In this document: one piece after another, positions 24,679-33,384 of the stretch
How positions within the stretch are numbered: the stretch's first letter is position 1
How the letters are laid out: each line of letters begins with the position of its first letter
Source of the DNA: Nitrososphaerota archaeon
GTDB taxonomy: Archaea > Thermoproteota > Nitrososphaeria > Nitrososphaerales > UBA183
DNA: 64,000 nucleotides
Assembly: GCA_029785235.1 (NCBI GenBank)
Contig: JAFMAA010000002.1
Span: 62,001 to 126,000 of the forward strand
Direction: 5' to 3'
Position numbers and translations under genes: made by a program
Notes under the pieces: model-generated
What the model saw: only the letters and a program-made list of their open reading frames with translations
Database searches by the model: none
What the model was told of the DNA's origin: nothing

Positions 24679-24996
24679 CTATGACACCCTCTCCAACCTC
24701 TTCTGTGCCGTTAAAACAGGCGCCAGGCCAGTGTTGACGAGTGTGTTCGTTGGTTGGGGGACCAGTTTGGCGAGAGTGGGCGCCAGCCAGAGATAGGCGG
24801 TCCTCAGCTGCGAACTCTTGAGGTAGTTGGCGAGGCCGCAGGCCGAGGCTTGCGACACTGGCACATGGATGGTATCCTTGCCATCGGTTATCGCCAGGTC
24901 GAAGTCGCCGGTGCCTGTAGCTGTGCAGGTGACGTTGGAGTCACCGCACACCCCGAAGAGCGTGTTGAGCAGCTGCGCTGTCTCTACTGGTGCCAC
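24679..24996 (-). CDS. hypothetical protein, 105 aa
   Basis: Central beta-rich part (NVTCTATGTGDFDLAITDG) that could be a disulfide-linked or metal-binding sandwich, then a hydrophobic helix. Overlaps the upstream gene by 13 bases. Not recognised. Confidence 0.55.
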   Translation of the reverse strand: MAPVETAQLLNTLFGVCGDSNVTCTATGTGDFDLAITDGKDTIHVPVSQASACGLANYLKSSQLRTAYLWLAPTLAKLVPQPTNTLVNTGLAPVLTAQKRLERVS

Positions 24997-25337
24997 GTCT
25001 TTCTCCTCCTTTTGCGCACCTGGCCGCTGTGCGCGCCGTTGATGACGCGCATCAACAGTTGCTGGGCAGGGGTTCTTGGGAGCTTCCTGGCTTCCTGGAC
25101 CAGGAGGCCAAAGACCTCTGGGTTGCTGTAGTCAGCTTCATGCATGTAGAAGGAGACGCTTTGGACGGTTCTGTCTCCGAACGCATGGCCGCTGACGTTC
25201 GAGACTAATGTCTCGACTATCTGGCGCGCCCTTGGCCTCATAGACTCCAGGTGAGCCCGGCTAGGCCGGACCCGCTTGGTCTTCGGGGTCCTCTCGAACC
25301 CTGGGAGCGATGTTTGGGACCGTGGATTTGTGTCCAA
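24984..25337 (-). CDS. hypothetical basic protein, 117 aa
   Basis: Basic N- and C-termini (KTKRVRPSR, VRKRRRKTW) around a helical core; nucleic-acid binding is plausible but not shown. Not recognised. Confidence 0.6.
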   Translation of the reverse strand: MDTNPRSQTSLPGFERTPKTKRVRPSRAHLESMRPRARQIVETLVSNVSGHAFGDRTVQSVSFYMHEADYSNPEVFGLLVQEARKLPRTPAQQLLMRVINGAHSGQVRKRRRKTWHQ

Positions 25338-25338
25338 G

Positions 25339-25482
25339 TCAGTCCTCTCCCTGCGTCTCCTGCTCCATCATGAGCCAGCTTGCCCGCCTGAACTCACTGA
25401 CTACGTCTTCTGGCGTTGTCGGCGCCAGGGATGGGTCCATGACTTCAGTCACCGCATTGGTGAGTAGGGTTGCTTGTGCCAT
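25339..25482 (-). CDS. hypothetical acidic microprotein, 47 aa
   Basis: ATG 25482 lies four bases after the stop of the upstream gene; a longer reading frame would overlap it. Helical and acidic. Not recognised. Confidence 0.55.
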   Translation of the reverse strand: MAQATLLTNAVTEVMDPSLAPTTPEDVVSEFRRASWLMMEQETQGED

Positions 25483-25486
25483 TGTC

Positions 25487-25651
25487 TCACTCCACCCTTG
25501 AAACCCAGTCGGCGAGGAGAACCACGCCCATGAGGACAGAGCCGCAGCAGGCGGCGACAATGCCGCTTCCACTCGCAAGCCCGCCAACAACCAGGCCTAC
25601 GAGGCCGAAGCCGACTACCAGCCTATCTCTGAAGCTGAGTTTGGTTTTCAT
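25487..25651 (-). CDS. small membrane protein, 54 aa
   Basis: ATG 25651, five bases after the preceding stop. Two Gly-rich hydrophobic segments separated by a Ser-Gly turn form a probable transmembrane hairpin. Not recognised. Confidence 0.6.
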   Translation of the reverse strand: MKTKLSFRDRLVVGFGLVGLVVGGLASGSGIVAACCGSVLMGVVLLADWVSRVE

Positions 25652-25656
25652 TGACC

Positions 25657-26013
25657 TCACTCCGCCCTCGCGAACAGGTCTTTGCGGAACTCGGTGTCCA
25701 GCATCAGACCCATCATGGTTGGGGTCAGTCTCATCGGGATGGCATCTGTCGTCCTTGTTGGGTAGGAAGTACCTGCATTCGTAACTACGAGGTCTTTCCC
25801 GACAAGGAAATGCTTCCCTCTGAGCCACATGACCGACGAGCTCTCCTGGATGTAGGCGATCTCTACCTCGCCCGCGTAGAAGACCCAGGTATCCCTCTGG
25901 TGCTGTCGGACTATCTCAGTGTCCCTCTTGTCAGCCGGGATGAAGTGGCGGATGGCCACTTCGAGCCCGTCTAGGAACTTGGCGCTGAATTCCTCGTTTG
26001 GCACTGGTCTCAC
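25657..26013 (-). CDS. hypothetical protein, 118 aa
   Basis: GTG overlaps the stop of the 53-residue gene (GTGA). Strand-rich middle (TWVFYAGEVEIAYIQE) and helical C-terminus. Not recognised. Confidence 0.6.
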   Translation of the reverse strand: MRPVPNEEFSAKFLDGLEVAIRHFIPADKRDTEIVRQHQRDTWVFYAGEVEIAYIQESSSVMWLRGKHFLVGKDLVVTNAGTSYPTRTTDAIPMRLTPTMMGLMLDTEFRKDLFARAE

Positions 26014-26171
26014 GCTCCTTCGCGGTCGGCGAATATCCTCGACCCCGAGGCGAGTCCATCGGCAACGGCATCAACGAATCCGAGCAGGTCAATCTCTGAC
26101 TGGGACCTGTACCCAAATCTGTTGGGACCGAGCTTGTATTCGCCATACGGCCGTGTAACTATTTGTTCCAT
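26010..26171 (-). CDS. hypothetical microprotein, 53 aa
   Basis: ATG 26171 with a good AGGAGTGA about nine bases upstream. Not recognised. Its leader contains the inverted repeat TACACCG / CGGTGTA at 26185-26206. Confidence 0.6.
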   Translation of the reverse strand: MEQIVTRPYGEYKLGPNRFGYRSQSEIDLLGFVDAVADGLASGSRIFADREGA

Positions 26172-26589
26172 TTTGGTTGTTCACTCCTTTATCATACACC
26201 GACTCGCGCCGGTGTACTGCAACCCTCTGACATCCGTAGAATGTAGGACCTTCAAAGCGTCCCTGCCTCCAGAGCGTGTTCACTGATGCCGTGTTGCCTC
26301 TATGGGGCACGGCGGTGAGTTACGTGTGGAGTTGAGGATTATCGCTCCGGATCCTAGTCTTGCAGCGTCAGAGCTCTTCGCCAGTTGCTGCCTGGCGCCA
26401 CGAGTGTGGCTGGCTTTCGCCGCGGTGGTTCATTTGCACCCTGAGGGTGTACCATCCCACCTGCTCTCACTGAGGAGAGCGTACGGGCAGTGCAGCGGGG
26501 CTGTGTCGCCCGTGCCTGCCAGAGCTGGATCGCTCCAGCCTGTGAACCAAAGGATAGTAAAGAAGAGGAAGAGGCCGATAGGCCTCACT
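26172..26589. other. 418-base gene-free region built of consecutive hairpins
   Basis: Perfect inverted repeats in series: TACACCG/CGGTGTA, GCCGTG/CACGGC, CGCCAG/CTGGCG, GCCAC/GTGGC, CACCCT/AGGGTG, CTCTC/GAGAG, ACGGGC/GCCCGT, GCTGGA/TCCAGC and GAGGCC/GGCCTC. The GCTGGA stem has a GCGA (GNRA) loop when read on the minus strand. Likely an RNA or a long structured leader of the 53-residue gene. No known RNA family recognised. Confidence 0.4.
26571..26586 (-). terminator. hairpin past the 131-aa zinc protein
   Basis: GAGGCC-gata-GGCCTC, three bases beyond the stop at 26590. Confidence 0.4.
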
Positions 26590-26985
26590 CTATGCTTCTG
26601 GTCTGTTGCACTTGTGGTTCTCTTTCCAGTACTGCCATGCTGGGTGACCATCGTCGGCTTCTATCGTCATAGAGCCGCCGCAGTCACGGCATGTGTACGT
26701 GAAGAGCCTCGCGCCTCGAGGATAGTAGATGTGGAGGTGGACTACGCCCGCGTCGTCTACAGTGGTGTGAGAGCGCCGGTACTCGTGTACCTGGTCGATC
26801 AGCGCATCGGCGGTCGCCTTGAACTTAGCGGCCTTCTCCTTGATGTATTCGTCTGTAGCGCCTGGGAGAAATGCTCTGATGGTTTTCTCGTTCAGGTACA
26901 ACTTCAGCCCATACACGATGTTGCTGAAGTCCTTGCCTGTCAAGTCGACCTGGATGGTCGGATCCTTTTTGGGATTTGCTCTCAT
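26590..26985 (-). CDS. hypothetical zinc-binding protein, 131 aa
   Basis: ATG 26985 overlaps the hydrolase stop (ATGA), which decides it. Helical N-terminal part; C-terminal C-x2-C (CRDC) with H and C about 23 residues later (NHKC) suggests a zinc site. Not recognised. Confidence 0.65.
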   Translation of the reverse strand: MRANPKKDPTIQVDLTGKDFSNIVYGLKLYLNEKTIRAFLPGATDEYIKEKAAKFKATADALIDQVHEYRRSHTTVDDAGVVHLHIYYPRGARLFTYTCRDCGGSMTIEADDGHPAWQYWKENHKCNRPEA

Positions 26986-27863
26986 GATTGGTGACCCTCC
27001 CTGCCTTCCAGCCACTTTCCGATGACCTTCGAGAGAGCTGGAGCCCTCCCGGTGAACCCGTGGTCAGCTCCGCTGATGACTTTCCCTGTGAACCAGAGAT
27101 ATCCATCGCTCTTGAGCTTCTCGATGTACTTGCCGACAGGTTTGGTCCTGTACTGCTCTCTCCTTCCGAAGACAGCAAGAACGGGGCACCTGACTTTCGA
27201 GTACAGCTGGAGTTTCTCGGACTCGTAGTCGAACAGACTGGCTTCTGCCATCCCGCTGCTGGCGACGCTTGTGAACCTCGCCGCTGACATGTTCGACACA
27301 CCTGTCCATTCCGGCATGGTCTGGTTACCCTTTCCAAGGGTCACCATCGCCTTGGCCAGCGAAACCGTGGGTTCGAATCTGTCTCCAAATTCCTTCTTGT
27401 GGAGGTTGTAGTCATCTGCTGGTGCCAACAATATGAGGTCCTTCACCGACTGGTCCTGCTTGAGAGACTGGTAGTAGGTGACCTTCTGACACCCGGTTGA
27501 GTGCCCTGAGAGTATCACTCGGGCATATCCGAGCCGTTTCGCGGCTGCGATCGCCCCTGAGATATCCTTGACAGAGTCTTCGAACACCTCGTTTGAGCTG
27601 CCGATCGTGAAACTCTTGCGGTCTGACCTGAACCAAGTCTTGAGGCCCGCGCCTCTTGTGTTGATGGAGAAGAGGCTGAACCCCTGCTTGAGGGCTCTCC
27701 CGTAGGCCTGGAATAGCCTGCTCCAGCTTGCGAAGTTCCCTCCGAAGCCGTGGACGTGGATGATGACGGTACCGTTTGGCTTTTTGGCGCGTGAAAGGAA
27801 GCCGGTTAGCACCAGGCCGTCTGAGGCCTTGAACTGGACCAGCTCTCCTTTGGTTGTGTTCAT
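26982..27863 (-). CDS. alpha/beta-hydrolase, 293 aa
   Basis: Typical order: oxyanion-hole HGFGGN after strand 3, nucleophile elbow G-H-S-T-G near residue 123, and a late His in GADHGF; an acidic residue after the CPVLAVFG strand (GRREQY) is the probable third member. An esterase, lipase-like or peptidase hydrolase with unknown substrate. The fold resembles DUF1749-type hydrolases, a tentative link. ATG 27863 shares a base with the upstream stop (TGATG). In an operon with a nucleotidyltransferase and small zinc proteins. Confidence 0.8.
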   Translation of the reverse strand: MNTTKGELVQFKASDGLVLTGFLSRAKKPNGTVIIHVHGFGGNFASWSRLFQAYGRALKQGFSLFSINTRGAGLKTWFRSDRKSFTIGSSNEVFEDSVKDISGAIAAAKRLGYARVILSGHSTGCQKVTYYQSLKQDQSVKDLILLAPADDYNLHKKEFGDRFEPTVSLAKAMVTLGKGNQTMPEWTGVSNMSAARFTSVASSGMAEASLFDYESEKLQLYSKVRCPVLAVFGRREQYRTKPVGKYIEKLKSDGYLWFTGKVISGADHGFTGRAPALSKVIGKWLEGREGHQS

Positions 27864-28303
27864 CAGGCTCTTGCCTCCTTGACAAAAACTGCGAGCTTCT
27901 CCCTGGCGTCTGGAAACTCGACCAGCACAGTCTCCCACCGATAGTCATTGTTGGGTGGGATTCCTGTAGCCGAGTCCACGCGCCAGGAGTTGCCTGGGTA
28001 TGCTACGTCGTTGGCAATGGTGATGAGGGCGTTTGTGGCTTGTGTGAAGAACTGATGGCCGTTATCCATCCTGTGAGCGCGTCCATGGGCCCACATTCCG
28101 AGGAAGTCGAACTTCAGCTTGAGCTGAGGCTCTGGATAGTTTTGGGTCATGACCCTGACGAACTCCTGGAAGGCGTCTCGGGGCATCTTAGCGTCAGCCT
28201 GCTCGACGCATATGTCTGCGAGCCACTCCGCCATAGGGGCGTACCTCTTGCCATCACAGGCCTTCCTATAGACCGCTGCTAGGCAGTCGAATTCATGGGT
28301 CAC
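27863..28303 (-). CDS. hypothetical protein, 146 aa
   Basis: GTG 28303 overlaps the stop of the nucleotidyltransferase gene. Helical protein with three Cys in the first 40 residues. Not recognised; coupling to the CCA-type enzyme suggests a shared pathway. Confidence 0.65.
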   Translation of the reverse strand: MTHEFDCLAAVYRKACDGKRYAPMAEWLADICVEQADAKMPRDAFQEFVRVMTQNYPEPQLKLKFDFLGMWAHGRAHRMDNGHQFFTQATNALITIANDVAYPGNSWRVDSATGIPPNNDYRWETVLVEFPDAREKLAVFVKEARA

Positions 28304-29823
28304 TGTACAGCCACCACTTCCGCCTTCTCGGTGCCCTTCTTGGTCTTGAGCCGGGCGAAGAATGCCTTGGAGTCGTTGATGTTCGATTTGATGACGCCGT
28401 CCAGCTTGGGGTAGGTTAGGTTCTCGGCCAGCTGCCTTTTTTGTATGTGCCATAGAGCCCTGCCAATGGCCTGGCGGTTCTCTCTGGTCGTGAGGAGCTC
28501 TGGATCTACTTCCAGCAGCTCGTTGCCACTGACTAGCTTCACATGGGAATACTCGTTGATGAGGCCCCTGAAGTAGTCATATGACATGCCGCTGTCCGCC
28601 TCACCGAGTCTGATGAGTCGGCGGAGGAAGTCCAGGTCTCCATGGAACGTGACGAAGATCTTGGCCATAGCCTTGCGCTTTGATTCGTCGCTTTCCTTGC
28701 TGACCAGGTGGAGTCGCATGTGGTAGGCTACGAGGTTCCTTACGATCCTCGAGACGTCATTGGGGAACTTGTTGGCTGGGAACCACCAGGACACGATCTC
28801 TGCTGAGACGTCTTCATGGTGGTAGAAGGTGTGCCTGCCATCCTCCCTGATTACGAGCTGCGTGATCTTGCCGATGTCATGGAACAGTGCTGCCAGCACG
28901 TCTATGAGATCGGGGTCCGCACGCTCGACCGTTTCAGCCAGGTGCTCGCCGATGGACTCGGCATGGTGAGGTGGTCGGCTGTCGTGGAAGATGCTGTTGA
29001 CACCCTTGAAGGGGGGCGCTACGGCCTCCAGGATGAAGGTACCCGCGGTGTTGGGCTTGAAGTAGAGCCTCACCGCTCTCCCCCTCTGGGGAAGGACAAG
29101 CGTCCTTGACAGCTCATCTACCACCCTCTCGCGTGAGACCGGGGCAGTAGGGCCATCGGCAAGGCGGTATGACTCTGCGACCATTGCGTCCCACGTTGGC
29201 TGATCTATCTCGAAGCCGAGCTTCGTCGCGAACCTGACTCCTCTCATTATCCTGAGAGGGTCTTCATAGATCCTGTCGCGTGGGTTCCCGACCATCTTGA
29301 GGACCTTCCTCTGAATGTCACCGAACCCGTCGTAGGGGTCGATCTCTTCGACCGTGATGCTGTCATGGCCAAAGGAGACGATCACCCATGCGATGGCGTT
29401 GCAGGTGAAGTCACGCCGGGAAAGGTCTACGGAGATGTCGGTGGTCGGCTTGATTGTGGGCTTCCTGGAGTCGTCTCTGTAGGCTTCCAAGCGCAGCTGG
29501 ACGATGTCGACCCTGCCGGGTGCTCCGCTGCCAATGGCAACGAAGACCGACTGGACGCCGAAGTCTGCTTTGCTCTCTCCAGAGGGCATGAACTTCAGGG
29601 TCGCGAGGTTGAACACCGCTTCAGCGTCTGGGACGCCGACGTCGATGTCGTGGTAGTCGCTGATCCCGAGGAGATAGTCGCGGACGAACCCGCCGCTGAT
29701 GTAAGCGGGTGTGCCAGTGGCCCTGAGGGAGACCTCATTGATCTCCTTCAAGACTGCGACGATCTCGGGAGGGAGCTGAACGACCCGCCGAGCGGGACTG
29801 GATACTAGAGATAGGGCTGTCAT
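28300..29823 (-). CDS. class II CCA-adding / poly(A) polymerase-type nucleotidyltransferase with HD domain, 507 aa
   Basis: N-terminal nucleotidyltransferase core: GGFVRD (44-49), catalytic D-x-D in YHDIDVG (59-61), and RRDFTCNAIAW near 135-145, the class II signature. An HD phosphohydrolase motif follows (LFHDIGK, ~312-318), as in bacterial CCA enzymes. It would add CCA or A residues to tRNA 3' ends, or modify other RNA ends. Archaeal CCA enzymes are normally class I, so a class II enzyme here points to acquisition from bacteria or a role other than host tRNA repair. It overlaps neighbours on both sides by four bases. Confidence 0.85.
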   Translation of the reverse strand: MTALSLVSSPARRVVQLPPEIVAVLKEINEVSLRATGTPAYISGGFVRDYLLGISDYHDIDVGVPDAEAVFNLATLKFMPSGESKADFGVQSVFVAIGSGAPGRVDIVQLRLEAYRDDSRKPTIKPTTDISVDLSRRDFTCNAIAWVIVSFGHDSITVEEIDPYDGFGDIQRKVLKMVGNPRDRIYEDPLRIMRGVRFATKLGFEIDQPTWDAMVAESYRLADGPTAPVSRERVVDELSRTLVLPQRGRAVRLYFKPNTAGTFILEAVAPPFKGVNSIFHDSRPPHHAESIGEHLAETVERADPDLIDVLAALFHDIGKITQLVIREDGRHTFYHHEDVSAEIVSWWFPANKFPNDVSRIVRNLVAYHMRLHLVSKESDESKRKAMAKIFVTFHGDLDFLRRLIRLGEADSGMSYDYFRGLINEYSHVKLVSGNELLEVDPELLTTRENRQAIGRALWHIQKRQLAENLTYPKLDGVIKSNINDSKAFFARLKTKKGTEKAEVVAVQ

Positions 29824-30203
29824 TTCTGGTCTCTCCTGAGTATGGCATTGTAGTAGTCAGACTTCTTGCCTCCTGCCTTGAGGTTTGACGCCTGAATTGC
29901 TTTCAGGCGCTCTGCCTTGGTTGGTGGCAGTGGCATGGGTCTGTCGCAGTGGGTGCATGTGGTTGGGTCCCAGAACTTGGGACTGCACTGGTGATTCCGG
30001 AGGTATTCGGCTTCCCGCTTGGCGTCTTCCCGTCTCATCCTCATCTCCGCTTCCTGGTAGCGCCTCGCGTCAGAGGTTTCCAGGGCGTACTCCTTGGGGG
30101 TCCACGTCCATGGATGCCCGTCGGTCTTCTGGAGGATAGGTTCGGGCCCTACGCCAAGGGCTTGCCTGACTTCGGCCGGGATTGCCTGTGCCTGGAGGCT
30201 CAT
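29820..30203 (-). CDS. hypothetical protein with zinc knuckle, 127 aa
   Basis: Charged helical region (RRYQEAEMRMRREDAKREAEYL) followed by a Cys cluster including C-x2-C (CTHC). Overlaps both neighbours by four bases (ATGA). Not recognised. Confidence 0.65.
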   Translation of the reverse strand: MSLQAQAIPAEVRQALGVGPEPILQKTDGHPWTWTPKEYALETSDARRYQEAEMRMRREDAKREAEYLRNHQCSPKFWDPTTCTHCDRPMPLPPTKAERLKAIQASNLKAGGKKSDYYNAILRRDQK

Positions 30204-31129
30204 CTGTGATAGCCTCCGTGTGACGTATAAAGCGAGCCGGACCCGCGTCTGTCCTGGCGGCGCCTCTGGGCGAAGTCTCTCTTGATGGCTATCGCTTGTG
30301 CCTCTTCGTAAGGCGAGTAGTTCTGCTGGTAGTGGGCCCTGCGCTGGCTGCGCCTCTCCCTGACCTGCCTTTCGATCCTTGCGCCGATCGCCTGGCGGTT
30401 CGACTGGATGTCGAGCGCCCTGTAGGCGAATCCAAGGTCATTGCCGAAGACAAGGATGGCTGTCGATGCGTTGGCCAGATATCCTTCATATTCCGTCTGC
30501 TCTTGTGCCGCCCTGAGCCTCTCTTCGAGCTCCTCGCCGGCGCAGTTGCGCCTGACGTACTTCAGCTCGAAGACGACCGTGCCCCCCTTGAGGGGGACGA
30601 GCGCAGGCTCGCTGTGGTTGCTTGCGACATCGGTCACGACCATGGCGAATGCATGGTCAAGGACATGGACGTCGACGTAAGCCGAGAGTCCGCTCCCGTC
30701 GCGCATGCGGGTGTTGTATCTGCAGTCTCCCTGCAGACCGGCATCCACAAGGGCTCGCTGGAAGGCGTCCTCAGCCCTCATTCCTTTCCCGCCGTCAGTG
30801 CCCGAAGATACTACACCCGCCTTCCTCAGGGCATCAAGTGTAGCCATTGCCGATTCGATGTCAACCTGGCCGCTTTGGACGACGGCCATGATGGCATTCT
30901 CTTCCCTCTTGAAGTCCCAGCCCTTCACCGCTACTGATACGGAGATGTCATCTCCGGCGTCGAGTGCGTTGAAGTGCTTGGTTGCTGCGTCGCATATGTC
31001 CTGTATCAGGACATAGTTTGCTCCCTGCCTGGCATTTGCCTGGCTGAGAGGGGAATCACCGCTTGTGACGGTGAAGCTGTTCGATGCCTCAGCTGAGGCA
31101 TCCGTATTTGGAAGTGAACTTGTAGTCAC
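30200..31129 (-). CDS. possible PD-(D/E)XK-fold protein, 309 aa
   Basis: Central region has YVDVHVLDH, then GTVVFELKY (E-x-K after a hydrophobic strand) and a Q-rich helix (AAQEQTEYEGYL), the order seen in restriction-like nucleases. N-terminal ~110 residues are helical, and the C-terminus is very basic (RERRSQRRAH). Possible nuclease; the catalytic set is not complete enough for certainty. GTG start preceded by AGGTAA. First gene of the operon running to 26590. Confidence 0.45.
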   Translation of the reverse strand: MTTSSLPNTDASAEASNSFTVTSGDSPLSQANARQGANYVLIQDICDAATKHFNALDAGDDISVSVAVKGWDFKREENAIMAVVQSGQVDIESAMATLDALRKAGVVSSGTDGGKGMRAEDAFQRALVDAGLQGDCRYNTRMRDGSGLSAYVDVHVLDHAFAMVVTDVASNHSEPALVPLKGGTVVFELKYVRRNCAGEELEERLRAAQEQTEYEGYLANASTAILVFGNDLGFAYRALDIQSNRQAIGARIERQVRERRSQRRAHYQQNYSPYEEAQAIAIKRDFAQRRRQDRRGSGSLYTSHGGYHR

Positions 31130-32262
31130 TCTCTTACCTCGCTCCCGCTAGGTTTTCCTAGTCGGGGAGGCCGAGCTTTCGCTCGTCAGATCACGTCGTG
31201 GGGGTTCTGGAGAACCTCGGGAGTAAGAACCCGAGAGACCTCTCCAGACCTCTTCCTGTTGGCAGCTCTGGAAGCAAGTAGAGCGCTGCGAGCGGCTTGT
31301 CCAGAAGGTGAACCCTGCAATATGTGGCCCCTCCGGAATAGTCGGAGGTTGCTCCACTTTTTTGTTGAAGTCGGACCCGTCGTCTAAATTTCAACGGGGA
31401 TCTTGCAGGTAACTTTGGACGCGTGTTCACAGTCGCCCTACGTTCGGTGTACTCTGGTTCTACCAGATCGGGAAGCAGATTGCCAAACAACCTCGGTGGT
31501 CTCACGGCAACAAATACGTGAGGGAGCTACGGCATAGCACGAAAATGGTGCCTGCCAGCGCTCTCGGTTGTATGTCGTCCAGTCCCGATCCTGGTCCCCC
31601 TTCTGTGTGGGACTGCCCTGATGTAGCTCGACGTTCTACTGTTGTTACCACTGAAAGAAGAGCACAATCCAGTCGAACACGTCGAGCTTCAGCATGGCCG
31701 GGCAAAGGGGGTTTACTACTAGCCTAGGACTAGCTCTCGCTCGAGGCCAATCGAACGAAATATGGCCCCTTCCCTTCCGTTTGGGCGCCTGTTTTCACGG
31801 CTCTTCCTCGCCTCCAATGTGTCAGGAGGCAGGGTGGAGAGGGGCGCTTGTTCCGTCAACGGTCGGGAAGGGTGTTGTACTGTCGCCTTCTTGCCAAGTC
31901 GGCGAAGATGAGATTGTATCTGGCGAGACGGTCTCCTTACAGGGGGCAACTGCAGGCAATACGCCTGTGGATGACGCTCCAGAGGACCATGCATCGGGGA
32001 GTCCTGTGTTTCAAGGGCCCACCAACGCACTTGGTGCTCGGCGTTTGATCCATTAGATGGCCTTTGACTGCGTATGACCGTCGAACACGCCATGCCTGCT
32101 TCTCATGGAACAGGCAAAATGCCTAGCGCGGCATCGAGCGCAGGGTGTATACCACTCAACGTTGCTTGCGAACGCTGAGTATTATGGCTCTTGGTTCTCC
32201 CCTATACAGGGGTCCAGCCCCACCGCGTGGAGGTGAGTCATTTGGGGCCAAATGGGGAAGAG
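31130..32262. other. 1.1-kb gene-free region with hairpin arrays
   Basis: Next to the 309-residue gene the leader folds as GAGC-GAAA-GCTC and CTCCC-CTAGG-aaaa-CCTAG-GGGAG (minus strand). Further on are GTTC/GAAC, CTCGGG/CCCGAG, GCTCT/AGAGC and CTCCG/CGGAG, a T-run at 31358-31364, and near 32155-32185 a nine-base stem CTCAGCGTT/AACGTTGAG with a GCAA loop on the minus strand. Frames at 31148-31357, 31502-31705 and 31719-32093 are not convincing. No tRNA or rRNA recognised. Confidence 0.4.
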
Positions 32263-32278
32263 TGCTCATCGAGCACTC
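32260..32278. terminator. hairpin containing the stop codon of the 65-aa gene
   Basis: GAGTGCTC-atc-GAGCACTC; the TGA at 32266-32268 is inside the left arm and loop. Confidence 0.45.
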
Positions 32279-32463
32279 AGTGATGATGCCTTCTCTTCCA
32301 TCCGCTTTGCGTCGGATGGAAGGTCGGCGAACCTGTATGCCCTGCCTGCCTTCCGGTAGGCGTGCTGCACGTCTGTCACTGGGACCTCGGTGTTGTGCTC
32401 GAGGCCTTCGGCCTGTGTTTCGAGCTCCTTTGCGATCGGCACTATGGCTTCCATGTTGGTCAC
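32266..32463 (-). CDS. hypothetical protein, 65 aa
   Basis: GTG overlaps the upstream stop (GTGA). Helical, acidic N-terminal half and basic C-terminal half. Not recognised. Confidence 0.6.
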   Translation of the reverse strand: MTNMEAIVPIAKELETQAEGLEHNTEVPVTDVQHAYRKAGRAYRFADLPSDAKRMEEKASSLSAR

Positions 32464-32987
32464 GCAACCAGTGCGTTCAACAGAGAAGGCTGGAAGAACA
32501 GCACGTAGAGTGCTGCAAAGCCAGCCAGTATGGCGAGCCCGTTGCCGACCGGCGAGTCCCAGCTGAGATGCATGAGGTCGATGCGCTTGGTCGTGAAGTA
32601 GACTCCTGCCATGGTGAGGGAGTCGAGGAATAGGTGTGAGTATGCTACAAAGACGCCTATGGCAACAGCGTCTTGCCAGTAGAATGGCACGCCGATCAGA
32701 GGCAGGTGGGCCATAGCGAAGGTGACCATGAGAGCCGCTAGGCCGCCCCATATTGGCGCTGTGAAGATGGAGTGTGTGCGCGGGAGTCGCTTTGGATATC
32801 CCATGGGGGTCATCTTGTGGCCAAGCTTGTCGATCATGTGATTTCCAAGCCATGAGACCACCAGCATGAACGCCCATAGGTAGCGACCCAATGCCCACAC
32901 GAGCGGGGCATAGTAGGTCAACCCTATGAGGTAGAACAGCAGTGATCCTACGCCCCAGCTGAATATTGTGTGTGTGAATAGGCGCAT
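32460..32987 (-). CDS. YdjM/DUF457-type membrane metal-dependent hydrolase-like protein, 175 aa
   Basis: Four or five hydrophobic segments. Conserved polar residues in HMIDKLGHK, RTHSIF and SHLFLDSLT match the His/Asp pattern of the membrane-bound YdjM family. Members are inner-membrane proteins thought to hydrolyse or process lipids; the exact reaction is unknown. ATG 32987 lies next to the preceding stop. Confidence 0.7.
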   Translation of the reverse strand: MRLFTHTIFSWGVGSLLFYLIGLTYYAPLVWALGRYLWAFMLVVSWLGNHMIDKLGHKMTPMGYPKRLPRTHSIFTAPIWGGLAALMVTFAMAHLPLIGVPFYWQDAVAIGVFVAYSHLFLDSLTMAGVYFTTKRIDLMHLSWDSPVGNGLAILAGFAALYVLFFQPSLLNALVA

Positions 32988-32988
32988 G

Positions 32989-33384
32989 CTATCTCTTCTC
33001 CTCCTTCTTCCTCGTTGCATGTAGTTTGCGAAGGAAGGTCTTCGCGTCGTTGGGGTCTGAGCCGATGGATTGAACGTAGATCTCGAAGTATTTCTCGAAG
33101 ATCTCGCGCTCGGCTGTGTGTGGCGATTGCTGAAGGGTGGTGTTGGCGAGGTCTCTGGCCCTGCGGACCACGACCTCTTTCTTGGATAGCACGGCGAACT
33201 CAGGGGAACCCATGTCGAGGCTGTATTGCTGGTCGAGTATGGAGTCCCACAGGGTCTCTATCGCGTTGTGGGGGTCTATGCGGGCGAGCCGCATTGGGTC
33301 GATGTAGACGTATTCCCCAGTCATCTGGTTGTAGTATCCGTCGACCGAGAACCCGTACATGTTGTCGTATGGTGTGCGGCTCAA
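32989..33384 (-). CDS. hypothetical protein, 131 aa
   Basis: TTG 33384 overlaps the upstream TGA (TTGA) and has GAGAAGGA before it, so it is preferred over GTG 33414. Tyr-rich N-terminus (YGFSVDGYYN) and a basic helical C-terminus. Not recognised. Confidence 0.6.
   Translation of the reverse strand: MSRTPYDNMYGFSVDGYYNQMTGEYVYIDPMRLARIDPHNAIETLWDSILDQQYSLDMGSPEFAVLSKKEVVVRRARDLANTTLQQSPHTAEREIFEKYFEIYVQSIGSDPNDAKTFLRKLHATRKKEEKR

Noticed and set aside
31148..32093. Minus-strand frames of 67-124 codons in the 31-32 kb gap
   Set aside because: No initiation signals, Arg/Pro/Ser-rich random composition, frames cross inverted repeats.
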